Source: an uncultured Opitutia bacterium
GTDB taxonomy: Bacteria > Verrucomicrobiota > Verrucomicrobiia > Opitutales > Opitutaceae
Direction of reading: 5' to 3'
Length of the DNA: 64,000 nucleotides
NCBI GenBank assembly: GCA_903820035.1
Contig: CAIJFT010000066.1
Span: 62,001 to 126,000, forward strand
In this document: one piece after another, positions 16,626-26,181 of the stretch
How the letters are laid out: each line of letters begins with the position of its first letter
Position numbering within the stretch: position 1 is the first letter of the stretch
Notes under the pieces: model-generated
Database searches by the model: none
Told to the model about the DNA's origin: nothing
The model's input: only the letters and a program-made list of their open reading frames with translations
Position numbers and translations under genes: made by a program

Positions 16626-18971
16626 TCAGGGCGCGACCACTACCTCGACGGCTGTGGCCTGGCCCGGATTCGGGAAGCGCAGGCGGTGCTGACGGCCGGC
16701 GATCTCGATCTCGACCGTGACCCCGTCCGCGCCATCGCGGCGCTGCGCGGTCCACGCGACCGGCGCGCCAGTACGTCCGGGCACGAGCACGGTCACCATG
16801 CCGAGTTCCTGGCGGCGTTCCGTCGTGGCCGCCCCGACGTGCCAGTGATTCGGAAACTCGCGCGTCGGGGCCGGCTTGAAGCCGTCGGTCTGCGTGAACG
16901 TCAATGCGACCGGCGAAAGGTACCGCACGTCGAGCTGCGCCTTGGGCTGGTTGACCTGCAGGCGCGCCGCCGCCGGATCGATCGAGAACGCCTTGAGCGC
17001 GTGTTGCATGAACTGAAACGTCGCGGGCTGCGGCGCCACGAGTTCATCGTAGAGTACCACGAAGGGCGTCGCGCCCTTCACGAGCACGGCGTGCCGCCAG
17101 GCCTTCTGCAACCGGCCGCCGTAGGCCGCGGTACCGTCGCCCGCGACGTAGTCGTAGGTTGGCGTGAAACGTTCGCGCACTATGGCACCGGTGGCCGCGA
17201 CCGAGTGCGGCAGCTGGCCCTCGCCGTTCACCAGCACGGCGTTTTGCGCGCGGGTGCTGTGGACCCATTGGTAGTGAAACTTGCTCCCGTGGAGGTCGCG
17301 GTAGCCGTTGGCGACCAGCAGGGCCTCACCGTAGGCGTTCAGTTGAAAGGAATTTTGCGGATTGTGCCCGTGGCTCTGCGAGCCGAACGGACTCGCCTTG
17401 AACAGCAGGTGCACGTCGTCGCGGCTGTCGAGCAGCGTGGTGTGCAGACTCGCGACGCCGATGCCGTGAAACACCTTGGAAGACGGCAGATCGGTCGGCG
17501 GCTTCGCGGCGGGCAGCGCGGGCAGATTCGCGCGGTAAAGGAAACCGAGGAAGCCGGCGTTCAACGGCATCTCCTTCGCCTGGGTCCACCAGCGCCAGTA
17601 ACCCGCATGACCGCCGTCGCCGCTGCCGCTGCGGGCGCGCACATGATATTCCATAAACGACGGGGCGCTCACCGGCCGCGAGGAGAGGTCGCCGAAGCCC
17701 GCATTGGGGGAATTGGGCGGCGCGACGTAGAGCGGATAATCGCCGACCTGCGCGAAGAACGGTTTCTTCAGGCCGTCGATGCCGAGGGCGGACTTGGCGA
17801 CCTGCAGCCACCACACGGTCTTGTTTTGATAACCGCTCCAGTAGCTCACGCCCTCGTGCCAGCCGCCATCATCGTCGGACCACACCGGGTAGCAGGAATA
17901 GAATTTATTCACCGCGTAATCCAGCCACTGCGGCGCCTCGGGAATCTCATCGAGGAACGCGATGCCGGCCTCGGCGAGCTTGTGCCACACGCGGTTGCCG
18001 TGGCTGTTGAAGGGTTTCTGCAGGTGCCCCACCCCGCGCTGCACCTCGCCGCTGTTCCAGGCCTCGAGCACGCGTTCGCGGAACGCCGTCTGGATCTTCG
18101 TCCGCTCGGCCGGCGTGAACCGATCCCAGGCCCAATCGTACGCGCGCGCCGGCCGGTAGAGCATGGGTTTGCCCGCCTCGCAGTTGAGGGTGAAGTTCGT
18201 GTTGCCCTTCGGATCCCAGCCCGCGAGGTGCAGCACCCAGCGGCGCGCGGCCTCCCCGTAGACTTTGTCGCCGGTGATCAAATACACGAACGCGATCGTC
18301 TCGGCCTCGGTGCAGGCCCGCTCGGTCTGTTCGCGGTTCGGCCACCAGTACTTCACCAACTCGGCATTATCCTTCTCGCGGGCGGAGCCCTTGTGCTCCG
18401 GCTCGGGCGTCGGTCCGGCCTTGATGTAAGCATCCGCCGACTTGCGCAGGACCGCAAATGCCGCGGCCTCCGAGCCGCGCGCCAGTTCACGCAGGCGCGG
18501 CAGATCCTCCGGCCGCAGAAAGAGGCGCGGATGGGTCGCCGGCACGCGCGCACGTTGCTCCGCCACGGTCGGCATCGGGAGCGTCGCGACGTCGGCCGGC
18601 ACGACCACGCGCCGGGCCACGCTCCACGCGGAGACTTCGCCCTTGGCGTTGGCCATCCGGTAGCGCCAGAAATACGTGCCAGGCGTCAGCGCCGCGCGGT
18701 GCGTGTACGTGGGCCAAACCACCCCCTCGACGCGGGTGGTGCGGCCCGCGGGAAAGCCCTTTTCCAGCGACCACTCGACGCCGTACGTGGCCGCTCCCGC
18801 CGGCGCGACCCAGGTAAACGACGGCGGATTCAACGCCACCGCGGCGCCGTCCGCCGGACGATAGCCCCACTCGTCCGGTTTCGCCGGCCGTTGGTCGAGC
18901 GGCAGGGCCGCCAGCGCAGGCAGCGTAAGGAACAGGGCCAACCAACCGGCGAGACGGCGCGGGGATGTCAT
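16626..18971 (-). CDS. secreted DUF4962 / heparinase-II/III-like polysaccharide lyase
   Basis: A 781-residue exported protein. A signal peptide (residues 1-21) is followed by a DUF4962-type beta-sandwich (NPPSFTWVAP, then YFWRYRMANAKGEVSAWS), a largely alpha-helical toroid (residues about 150-480; HLQKPFNSHGNRVWHKL) and a heparinase-II/III-like beta domain with FGSQSHGHNPQNSFQLNAYG and VANGYRDLHGSKFHYQW. The Asn/His/Tyr residues in these motifs are those used by alginate- and heparin-type lyases for proton abstraction. Lyases of this kind cleave uronate-containing glycans by beta-elimination. That would feed the uronate pathway 5 kb away. The start at 18971 puts the signal peptide first; the upstream in-frame extension to 19163 looks non-coding. 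Polysaccharide substrate not determinable. Confidence 0.85.
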   Translation of the reverse strand: MTSPRRLAGWLALFLTLPALAALPLDQRPAKPDEWGYRPADGAAVALNPPSFTWVAPAGAATYGVEWSLEKGFPAGRTTRVEGVVWPTYTHRAALTPGTYFWRYRMANAKGEVSAWSVARRVVVPADVATLPMPTVAEQRARVPATHPRLFLRPEDLPRLRELARGSEAAAFAVLRKSADAYIKAGPTPEPEHKGSAREKDNAELVKYWWPNREQTERACTEAETIAFVYLITGDKVYGEAARRWVLHLAGWDPKGNTNFTLNCEAGKPMLYRPARAYDWAWDRFTPAERTKIQTAFRERVLEAWNSGEVQRGVGHLQKPFNSHGNRVWHKLAEAGIAFLDEIPEAPQWLDYAVNKFYSCYPVWSDDDGGWHEGVSYWSGYQNKTVWWLQVAKSALGIDGLKKPFFAQVGDYPLYVAPPNSPNAGFGDLSSRPVSAPSFMEYHVRARSGSGDGGHAGYWRWWTQAKEMPLNAGFLGFLYRANLPALPAAKPPTDLPSSKVFHGIGVASLHTTLLDSRDDVHLLFKASPFGSQSHGHNPQNSFQLNAYGEALLVANGYRDLHGSKFHYQWVHSTRAQNAVLVNGEGQLPHSVAATGAIVRERFTPTYDYVAGDGTAAYGGRLQKAWRHAVLVKGATPFVVLYDELVAPQPATFQFMQHALKAFSIDPAAARLQVNQPKAQLDVRYLSPVALTFTQTDGFKPAPTREFPNHWHVGAATTERRQELGMVTVLVPGRTGAPVAWTAQRRDGADGVTVEIEIAGRQHRLRFPNPGQATAVEVVVAP

Positions 18972-19298
18972 GGTGATATCCGCTTTAGACGCCCGGAGGA
19001 GAGCGGCGTTTCGTCGGGAAACCCGTTTCACGCGAGCCCGCGAACCACACCTGTCGCCTTCGCGCCTCGCGGCTTCGCGGGAAACGGGTTGGCCTCGGGA
19101 CCAACGCAAACGGTGAGTTTCGCCGTGGCGCGGAGGCCCCCACCGTCTCCCCGCACGCCACACCCTCCGGTTCGCCGTTTGCTCCGCATCGCGGATGAAT
19201 TTTCCTTCCGCCTCACCCCGACCGCGCTAATCATCGCCTCCGAGCCGGTATTTCCCAGGGCGCGCATCCAGCGGGTCCGCACCACCGTCTTTGTCACC
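18972..19298. other. divergent intergenic region, 327 bp
   Basis: The region separates the heparinase-like gene (minus) from the DUF6797 cytochrome gene (plus) and must hold promoters for both. I see no clear -35/-10 pair, palindrome or small gene. Open frames crossing it on both strands are GC-driven extensions of the flanking genes. A GGGAAACGGGTT-like sequence occurs twice in inverted orientation near 19016-19030 and 19078-19091. Confidence 0.5.
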
Positions 19299-21998
19299 AT
19301 GCCCACGCGTCTCTTCCGCCGCCAGACCTCTTTCCTCCTCGCCGCACTCCTGAGCGCCGTCCTGCCCTTCGGCGCGGCCGGTGCCGAGGCCAGGAAGAAG
19401 AAGCAACCCCCGGCGACCAAGGCCGCCGATCCGACCCTCGCGCCCTGGGTCGAGGCGGACTTCCCCTTCTTCTCGTCGGTCGTCGATGCCCGCAAGGCCG
19501 GCCGCGGCTTACCCGCGGATAACCTCACACCCCGCGGCATCGTGCTCAACCTCGGCCGCGATTGCTGGGCCTGCTTCGATCCCGACCTGCTGCGGGTCGC
19601 CGCCGTCTGGCGCGGCCCCGGGCTGTCCGACAAGGCGCTCGCCGCCGGTTCCTATCACGACGCCAGCCGCAAAACCCCCGGCGGCCAAACCCCCGCCCCC
19701 GAGCCCCTCGGCGCCGTCTGGCTCGCCAACGGCATTTACCCGGGCTGGCAGGGCGCCGGCCCCCTCAACCTGAGCGACCCGCGCGAGCCCGCGCCCAGTC
19801 CAGAGGAAATCGGCCGCGGCCCGATCGACGAAAAACTCGGCCGCATGGGGGCCGTACGCCTCGCCGGTAACGCCGCGGTATTGGAGTACACCGTCGCGGG
19901 CACTCGCGTCCGTGAGTGGTGGTCCGCAAGTGAGGCCGCCGGCCAGGCTCTGATTACCCGCAACGTCGAAGTCGGAGCGGCCACGCAACCCCTCACCTTG
20001 CTCGTTGGCCAAGCCGTCGCCACCACCACGCTCGCCCTGGGCGTCCCGGCGGGCGCCCGCGCCCAGGTCGAACTGACGCGGGAGAATGCCGTTTCGGTGG
20101 TCAGCATCCGGGCGCGACAGGACGTCGTCACCTTCAGCGTCATCCACACCCTCGGGGGCGCCGTGCCCGCGGCCGCCTTGACCGCACTGCCGGTCGCCCC
20201 CTCCGCCCTGCCCGCCGCACGCTGGACCAAGGAAATCACGACGCAGATCAAGCGCTCGACCGCGACCGAAGCCTACGTCGTCGACCACATCCCGCTGCCG
20301 GAAAACAACCCGTGGCGGCGCCGCGTGCGCGGCAGCGACATCCAGTTTCTCCCCGACGGCACCGGCGTCTTTATCACGCTCGACGGTGACGTCTGGCTCG
20401 TGCGCGGCCTGGCCGAAGCGTCCGGCCTCGTACGCTGGCAGCGCTTTGCCTCCGGACTGCACGAACCGATGACCACGGCCATCCGCGACGGGCAGATCTA
20501 TGCGTTCGACAAGAACGGCATCTGGCGGCTCCGCGACACCGACGGCAACGGCGAGGCCGACGTGCACGAGTTGTTCTCCAACGCCTTTGCCCAGACGGCC
20601 GACATGCGCGAGTTCCCCTCGACCATCCGGCTCGCACCCGGCGGCGAATTCGTGATCGCGAAGGGTGGCCAGCAGGCGACCTACGAGGGCAAGCACAACG
20701 GCAGCGTGCTCCGGATCTCGGCCGACGGCCGCACGGCCACCGTCCTCGGCTACGGTTTTCGCCAGCCCAATCTCGGCGTCAACGTCCGCACCGGACTCGT
20801 CACCGCCAGCGATCAGCAGGGTCAGTACATCCCCTCGACGCCGCTGCACATCGTGCGCGACCGCCAGTTCTACGGCTTCCTCGCGCCGTTTGCGCCGAAG
20901 GAAAAGTATCCCGCGCCTCCGGCCGAGCCGCTCACGTGGATCCCGCACCCGATCAATTCGTCGGCCCTGTCCCAGGCCTGGCTGTTCGACGCCAAGCTCG
21001 GGCCGCTCAACGACAACCTCATCCACATCGGCTTCAACAAACCCGAAATCTTCCGCGTGCTGCTGAACGAGCGCGGGCGCCGCCTTCAGGCGTCCGTGGT
21101 GAGCGTGACCCGAGCGTTTGAATTCCCGCCCTTGAACGGCTCGGTGAATCCGCGCGACGGCCAGCTCTATGTCGCCGGCTTCCAGGTCCTCGGTTGGGGC
21201 AACGTGATCGACACCGGCGCCGGCTTCGGCCGCGTGCGCTATACGGGCGCTCCCGTGACGCTGCCCCGCGAGGTCACGCCGACCGACCAAGGTGTGCTGC
21301 TGCGTTTCGACGTCGCGCTCGACCCGAAGCTCGCGACCGATCCCGCGAGTTACTCGCTGCAGACCTGGGCCTATCAACGCACCTACAAGTATGGCTCGCC
21401 CCAATACAAGGCCGACGGCACGCCCGGCCAGGACTCACTCACCGCGAGTCACGCCTACCTCTCCGCCGACGGCAAAAGCGTCTTCGTCGCCGTGCCCGGG
21501 ATGAAACCGGCGATGCAGCTGCGCGTGGGCTGGTCGATCGCGACGGCGGCGGGCCGGCCGTTCGCCGAAAATGCCTATACGACGCCTTACGAATTGGCGA
21601 AGTTTGACCCGAAGGCCGAGGGCTTCGGCGACATCCGCATCGACCTCACGCCGCGCCTGGTCGCGGCGCAGGTCACCGGTCCCGCAAGCCTCGAGGAAGG
21701 CCGGCGACTGTCGCAGCTGTACGCCTGCATCGCTTGCCACGCCGCGGAGGAAACCGCGGTGGCCAAGAGCGGTCCGCCTTGGAAGGGCCTGTTCGGCACG
21801 CAGCACGCGGTGTTTGTCGGTGGCAAGCCGACGAAAGTCTTGGCGGACGAGAAATACCTGCGCGAATCGATCCTCGAACCCTCGGCAAAAATCTCCGCCG
21901 GATTTGAAAAAGGTGAATACGCGATGCCCAGCTTTGCCGGCATCCTCAACGACTCGCAAATCGAGTCGCTGATTCTGTATATCAAGAGCCTGAAGTAG
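19299..21998 (+). CDS. secreted DUF6797 propeller protein with C-terminal cytochrome c
   Basis: An 899-residue exported protein. A signal peptide (residues 1-30, ending near GAAGAEA) is followed by an N-terminal DUF6797-type domain (GIVLNLGRDCWACFDPDLLRV) and a beta-propeller resembling soluble sugar dehydrogenases (GTGVFITLDGDVWLVRG, FDKNGIWRLRDTDGNGEADV, APGGEFVIAKGGQQ). The C-terminus is a cytochrome c domain with heme motif CIACH at residues 810-814 and the distal methionine probably in EYAMPSFAGIL. The ATG at 19299 begins the signal peptide; the same frame is open for 2.6 kb upstream but that stretch is antisense to the lyase gene. It is followed 194 bp later by another cytochrome-propeller gene. 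A periplasmic oxidase or dehydrogenase is likely; substrate unknown. Confidence 0.85.
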   Translation: MPTRLFRRQTSFLLAALLSAVLPFGAAGAEARKKKQPPATKAADPTLAPWVEADFPFFSSVVDARKAGRGLPADNLTPRGIVLNLGRDCWACFDPDLLRVAAVWRGPGLSDKALAAGSYHDASRKTPGGQTPAPEPLGAVWLANGIYPGWQGAGPLNLSDPREPAPSPEEIGRGPIDEKLGRMGAVRLAGNAAVLEYTVAGTRVREWWSASEAAGQALITRNVEVGAATQPLTLLVGQAVATTTLALGVPAGARAQVELTRENAVSVVSIRARQDVVTFSVIHTLGGAVPAAALTALPVAPSALPAARWTKEITTQIKRSTATEAYVVDHIPLPENNPWRRRVRGSDIQFLPDGTGVFITLDGDVWLVRGLAEASGLVRWQRFASGLHEPMTTAIRDGQIYAFDKNGIWRLRDTDGNGEADVHELFSNAFAQTADMREFPSTIRLAPGGEFVIAKGGQQATYEGKHNGSVLRISADGRTATVLGYGFRQPNLGVNVRTGLVTASDQQGQYIPSTPLHIVRDRQFYGFLAPFAPKEKYPAPPAEPLTWIPHPINSSALSQAWLFDAKLGPLNDNLIHIGFNKPEIFRVLLNERGRRLQASVVSVTRAFEFPPLNGSVNPRDGQLYVAGFQVLGWGNVIDTGAGFGRVRYTGAPVTLPREVTPTDQGVLLRFDVALDPKLATDPASYSLQTWAYQRTYKYGSPQYKADGTPGQDSLTASHAYLSADGKSVFVAVPGMKPAMQLRVGWSIATAAGRPFAENAYTTPYELAKFDPKAEGFGDIRIDLTPRLVAAQVTGPASLEEGRRLSQLYACIACHAAEETAVAKSGPPWKGLFGTQHAVFVGGKPTKVLADEKYLRESILEPSAKISAGFEKGEYAMPSFAGILNDSQIESLILYIKSLK

Positions 21999-22033
21999 GA
22001 GGCCCTCCATCGGGCGATGGGGGACAGAGAAGG

Positions 22034-22113
22034 CGCGGTAGGCCCGACCGCCGGCCGCGCGATCGGCCCGGAAACGCATACGAATCGCCCGCCCACCGGG
22101 CGGGCCTACCGCG
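22034..22113. repeat. GTAGGCCCG-ended intergenic palindromic element, copy B
   Basis: A perfect 13-base terminal inverted repeat is formed by CGCGGTAGGCCCG (22034-22046) and CGGGCCTACCGCG (22101-22113). The inside includes ATACGAATCGCCCGCCC, shared with the copy at 38748-38821. It lies in the 194-bp gap between the two cytochrome-propeller genes, just after the first stop, where it could also act as a transcript-stabilising or terminating hairpin. Confidence 0.78.
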
Positions 22114-22192
22114 GACGACGTCCGCGAGCGGCAATCCCCGGCCTTTTGCTTTGACCCGCACTCCGCCGCGGTGGTCCATTCGCGCTCCCCAC

Positions 22193-25078
22193 ATGCCCCG
22201 CCTCCCGACGCTTGCTTTGCTCGTGTTGGCCGCCGCCCTGCGCGCGCCCGCCGCCGAGTCCGTTTCCCGCGCGCCTTGGATATCCTCGCACGTCGACGGC
22301 ACCCCCGAACCGCCGCGGCCGTTCACCTCGGAGCAGATCCTCCCGCAGCTCGCCTTTTCGCAGGCCATCGAACTCGCCACGGTACCCGGCACCGACCGGA
22401 TGATCATGGTTGAGCGGCGCGGGCGCATCTCATCGTTCGCCCTCGGCGGCAATCCCGCCACCGCCGACCTCATCCTCGATCTCCTGCCGTTGCAGCCGAA
22501 GCTCGACCACGCGTTCGGCGTCGCCTTGCACCCGCGATTCCGCGAAACGCGCGAGATCTTCGTCGTCTACGCCCTCACCGAGGGCACGCCCAACGGCACC
22601 CACGTCTCGCGTTTCAAACTCACCTCCCTCGACCCGCTGCGCGCCGATCCGGCCAGCGAAGAGGTCGTGATCGCGTGGCTCTCCGGCGGCCACAACGGCA
22701 CCAATCTGCGCTTCGGCCCCGACGGCTACCTGTATGTCTCGACCGGAGACGCCGGCCCCGCCGCCCCGCCCGACCAGCTGAACACCGGACAGGATACCAG
22801 CGACCTGCTGTCGTCGATCCTGCGCCTCGATGTCGACCACCGCGACGCCGGGAAGAACTACCGCGTGCCGCCCGACAACCCGTGGGTCGGCGCCGACCCC
22901 GCCAAGATCCGGCCCGAGCTCTGGGCCTACGGCCTGCGCAACCCGTGGAAGATGAGCTTCGATCCCGCCAACGGCAACCTGTGGTGCGGCGACATCGGTT
23001 GGGAACTGTGGGAGATGATTTTCCTCATCAAGCGCGGCGGCAACTACGGCTGGAGCGCGTTCGAAGCCAGCCAGCCGATCAAGCCGCACCTCGCGAATCC
23101 ACTGAGCCCGATCACCAAACCCGTCGTCGCCCACCCCCACGCCGAGGCCGCGTCGATCACCGCGGGCTTCGCCTACCACGGGAAACAGTTTCCCGAGCTC
23201 GCCGGCGCCTTCATCTACGGCGATTGGGTCACGGGCAAAATCTGGGCACTCTGGCACGACGGGACCGCCGTCACGCGCCACGAGGAAATCGCCGACACCC
23301 CGCACAATATCATCACCTTCGGCCTCGATGACGCCGGCGAGCTCTACTACGCGCACTACGCCGACCAGACGACCTTGCACCGGCTCATCCGCAACCCGCA
23401 CGCCGCAGCCGGCGGCACGTTTCCGCGGACGCTCACCGCCACCGGGCTCTTCGCCGACGTGGCCAAGCAACAGCCCGCGCCGGGCGTTGTGCCGTTCCGG
23501 ATCACCAGCCCCAAGTGGGACGACGGCCTGACGGCCTCCCGCTTCATCGGCCTGCGCGACGCCACCGCGCTAAAGACAACCGTCAAGGTCCGCCGCGACG
23601 AGAAGTCCAACGAGATCAAGGCCGACTACGCCACGACCTGGCCGGCGGGTGCGGTGCTCGCCCGCACACTCACCCTCGGCGACCTTGCGCCGACGCCCGC
23701 GGAGCGGGCGAAGCCCGTCGAAACCCAGGTCCTCCACTACGACGGTCAGGCGTGGAACGCCTACTCGTACCGCTGGAACGCGGACGGCACCGACGCCGAC
23801 CTCGTCCCCGCCGGAGGGGCCGAGATTACCTTGCGCGTCGCCGCCGATCCCCACGCCGCGGGCTCGCGCACGCGCGACTTGACCTGGCGGTTCTCCAGCC
23901 GCGCCGAGTGCCTGCGCTGCCACAGCACGTGGCACAACGGCGCCCTCGCCTTCACTCCGGCGCAGTTGCGCGGCGCCGGCGCAAAGCAAATGCAGACGCT
24001 GATCGACGGCGGCTGGATCAACGCGAACTTCTTCGAACAGACGCGCCTCGGCGGCGAATCCTCGGTCGGCGCCAACGCCTCCGCCCGCGCCTGGCTCCAG
24101 GTGAACTGCGCGCCCTGCCACACGGCCCACGCCGGCGGCGCGGTCGCGGTGTTTCTCAACCAGGACCTGCTCACCGGCCAGATGAACGTCGTCGATGTCG
24201 CCCCCGCGCAGGGCGGACTCGGCCTGAAGCAGCCGAAGCTCGTCGCGCCCGGCGATCCATGGAACTCCGTTCTCGCCGTCCGTCTCGCCAAACTCGGCAG
24301 CGGCCACATGCCGCTGATCGGCTCGCGCGAAATCGACGTCGCCGGCCTCAAGGTCATCGAGGATTGGATCGCCCGCCTGCCGTCGGATGCCACGGCTCCG
24401 AAGCCCTGGGCCGCCGCCACCTGGAACGAGGCCGCCATTGCAAGCGCGCTCGCCACCGTCGACGGCGCGATGCGCCTGCGCCGCGCGATCGACGACGGCC
24501 GGCTCGACTCCGACCTCCGCACCGCGGCCTTCAAAGCCGCGTGGGCCTCACCCGAGTCGACCGTGCGCGACCTGTTCGAGCGCTTCAAACCCGACGACCT
24601 GCGCGAGCGCACCCTCGGCGCGAACATCGACGCCGCCGCGTTGCTGCGTCTGCCCGGAGATCCGAACCGCGGCGCCAAGCTCGTCTTGCCCGAGGGTAAA
24701 CTCGGCGCCTGCCAGGCGTGTCACTCCATCCAAGGCCAGGGCCGCACCTTCGGGCCCGACCTTTCCCGCGTTGGTGCGCAGCAGACGGCCGCCCAAATTC
24801 TCGAGAGCCTGCTCACGCCCTCGAAGGTCATCGCCCCGCTCTATCGCACCACCGTCGTGGAGATGAAGGACGGCTCCAGCCACGCCGGTTTTGTGCGGGC
24901 GCGCGGCGCCACTGAGCTCGTGCTCTCCGTGCCGCCGGGCCAGTCGGTGAAGCTCAAGCTCACCGACATCAAGACAGAGCAAACGCTGACGACCTCGCTC
25001 ATGCCCGAGGGCCAATTGCAGGGCCTCACCGCCCAGGAGGCCGCCGACCTCGTCGCGTACCTCGCGAGTCTGAAGTAG
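22193..25078 (+). CDS. secreted PQQ-type sugar dehydrogenase with three cytochrome c motifs
   Basis: A 961-residue exported multidomain protein. A signal peptide covers residues 1-20. A six-bladed glucose/sorbosone-dehydrogenase propeller follows (residues about 45-400; HNGTNLRFGPDGYLYVSTGDAG, LWAYGLRNPWKMSFD, GDIGWELWEMI). Next is an HNE_0200-type region with two heme motifs, CLRCH (573-577) and CAPCH (639-643). The Pirellula/Verrucomicrobium-type heme-binding domain ends the protein, with CQACH (840-844), FGPDLSRVG and the terminal ADLVAYLASLK. The ATG at 22193 starts the signal peptide; an upstream TTG at 22151 is less likely. The order suggests electron transfer from a PQQ or similar cofactor site through three hemes. 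Sugar or alcohol oxidation in the periplasm is inferred. Confidence 0.9.
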   Translation: MPRLPTLALLVLAAALRAPAAESVSRAPWISSHVDGTPEPPRPFTSEQILPQLAFSQAIELATVPGTDRMIMVERRGRISSFALGGNPATADLILDLLPLQPKLDHAFGVALHPRFRETREIFVVYALTEGTPNGTHVSRFKLTSLDPLRADPASEEVVIAWLSGGHNGTNLRFGPDGYLYVSTGDAGPAAPPDQLNTGQDTSDLLSSILRLDVDHRDAGKNYRVPPDNPWVGADPAKIRPELWAYGLRNPWKMSFDPANGNLWCGDIGWELWEMIFLIKRGGNYGWSAFEASQPIKPHLANPLSPITKPVVAHPHAEAASITAGFAYHGKQFPELAGAFIYGDWVTGKIWALWHDGTAVTRHEEIADTPHNIITFGLDDAGELYYAHYADQTTLHRLIRNPHAAAGGTFPRTLTATGLFADVAKQQPAPGVVPFRITSPKWDDGLTASRFIGLRDATALKTTVKVRRDEKSNEIKADYATTWPAGAVLARTLTLGDLAPTPAERAKPVETQVLHYDGQAWNAYSYRWNADGTDADLVPAGGAEITLRVAADPHAAGSRTRDLTWRFSSRAECLRCHSTWHNGALAFTPAQLRGAGAKQMQTLIDGGWINANFFEQTRLGGESSVGANASARAWLQVNCAPCHTAHAGGAVAVFLNQDLLTGQMNVVDVAPAQGGLGLKQPKLVAPGDPWNSVLAVRLAKLGSGHMPLIGSREIDVAGLKVIEDWIARLPSDATAPKPWAAATWNEAAIASALATVDGAMRLRRAIDDGRLDSDLRTAAFKAAWASPESTVRDLFERFKPDDLRERTLGANIDAAALLRLPGDPNRGAKLVLPEGKLGACQACHSIQGQGRTFGPDLSRVGAQQTAAQILESLLTPSKVIAPLYRTTVVEMKDGSSHAGFVRARGATELVLSVPPGQSVKLKLTDIKTEQTLTTSLMPEGQLQGLTAQEAADLVAYLASLK

Positions 25079-25094
25079 GGCCCAAATCACTTGC

Positions 25095-25160
25095 ACAGGA
25101 AGAGCGGGAAGGACGGAGAGGATTAAGACCGGATCTTCCCGCCCTCCCCGTTCTTCCTGT
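25095..25160. repeat. long imperfect inverted repeat at a convergent junction
   Basis: The purine-rich left arm (from 25095, ACAGGAAGAGCGGGAAGG) and pyrimidine-rich right arm (ending at 25160 with TTCTTCCTGT) pair over about 24 bases with a few mismatches. It fills the 115-bp gap between the convergent stops of the dehydrogenase (25078) and nuclease (25194) genes. A bidirectional terminator role is plausible. The left arm resembles 34406-34430. Confidence 0.65.
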
Positions 25161-25193
25161 TAAACAGTTTGGATTCGTCGCATTCGACGTTCG

Positions 25194-26171
25194 TTACCAG
25201 ACGCGGTTCGCCTTCGCGCTTTCGACCTGACGCTCCGCGGCATCGTCGAGTTCGGTGAGGAAGTCCAAGCCCGTGCGGCGCTGAATTTCCTCGATGGTCG
25301 TGAGGTAGCGCGACGGATCGGCGTCGGCGGGCGCATCGTGCGGCACGAGGAGCGCCAGCGTCCGCAACTTGCCCTCGGCCTCGTCGATCACAATCTCGAA
25401 AAACGCCTCCGCCACCGGGACGCGGCCGCGGAGCTTCGTCGGGTGCTCGCCGAAGACCGGCCCGACGATCACCCAGACCTCGCCGTACCGCGCCGGGTAA
25501 CTGGTCGCAATCTTGTGCTCAAGCTCGCGCCATAACCCGGCGTTGAGCGCGTGCCGCTGCGGCGTGACGTTCGACATGAGAAACGTCTCCCGCTGCGCCA
25601 CCGTTCCGTACCGCGTGGCGATGGCGTAATTCGGCGCAAGGTGCCCGCGGTCATACCCGCTGTCCGCATACACCTCCGGGCCCACCCGCGCCGTCGTCCG
25701 GCGGTCGACCTCGAATTTTTCCGGCCGCGCCCTCGGCACCGGAATCTGCGCGAGGTCCTGCATGCGGTACGCCGCCCACAGCGGCGTTTCAAGGACATCG
25801 CTGTAGCCGACGACGTAACCGTGGTTCGTCAAGAGCCGCACCGAACCGACGTTTGCCGGCCGCCCCACCGCCCGCGGTGGCCCGCCGTAGATGATCGTCT
25901 TGTCCCCCGCCGCCACGCGGCCGGTGGCGGAGTCGGCGTAATAGAGTTGCCAGAGGTCCCACGCGACGTCGAAAGCCGTGACGTGTTTCCCGTGCGTGAG
26001 CAGGTTGTCGACGAGCCGGCGCACCTCCACCTGCCGGCTCTCGGGCTGAAACCCGTACCAACCGCCGAGCAACCCCGCCACCGCGAGGTTCAGCGCGAGG
26101 ATCAGCTGCGCCGCCCCGCGGGGCAACGGCAGCCTACGTCCCGTGGTCCGACTCGGTCGCGGCCAACTCAT
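25194..26171 (-). CDS. membrane-anchored/exported DNA/RNA non-specific endonuclease
   Basis: A 325-residue member of the Endonuclease_NS (Serratia nuclease, beta-beta-alpha-metal) family. The catalytic motif YDRGHLAPN is at residues 173-181, with His177 as the general base. The metal-binding asparagine helix is seen as MSNVTPQRHALNAGLWRELE (residues 199-218). A single hydrophobic segment at residues 20-40 (AAQLILALNLAVAGLLGGWYG) is an uncleaved anchor or signal peptide, so the enzyme acts outside the cytoplasm. It probably digests extracellular or periplasmic nucleic acids for phosphate and nucleotides. It lies 10 bp downstream of the alpha/beta hydrolase gene and is probably co-transcribed with it. 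All key residues are present, so activity is expected. Confidence 0.92.
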   Translation of the reverse strand: MSWPRPSRTTGRRLPLPRGAAQLILALNLAVAGLLGGWYGFQPESRQVEVRRLVDNLLTHGKHVTAFDVAWDLWQLYYADSATGRVAAGDKTIIYGGPPRAVGRPANVGSVRLLTNHGYVVGYSDVLETPLWAAYRMQDLAQIPVPRARPEKFEVDRRTTARVGPEVYADSGYDRGHLAPNYAIATRYGTVAQRETFLMSNVTPQRHALNAGLWRELEHKIATSYPARYGEVWVIVGPVFGEHPTKLRGRVPVAEAFFEIVIDEAEGKLRTLALLVPHDAPADADPSRYLTTIEEIQRRTGLDFLTELDDAAERQVESAKANRVW

Positions 26172-26181
26172 GCGCCGGAAC

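Noticed and set aside
16686-19298. An 871-codon in-frame upstream extension of the DUF6797 cytochrome gene.
   Set aside because: It is antisense to the heparinase-like gene and precedes a clear signal peptide at 19299, so it is not part of the protein.
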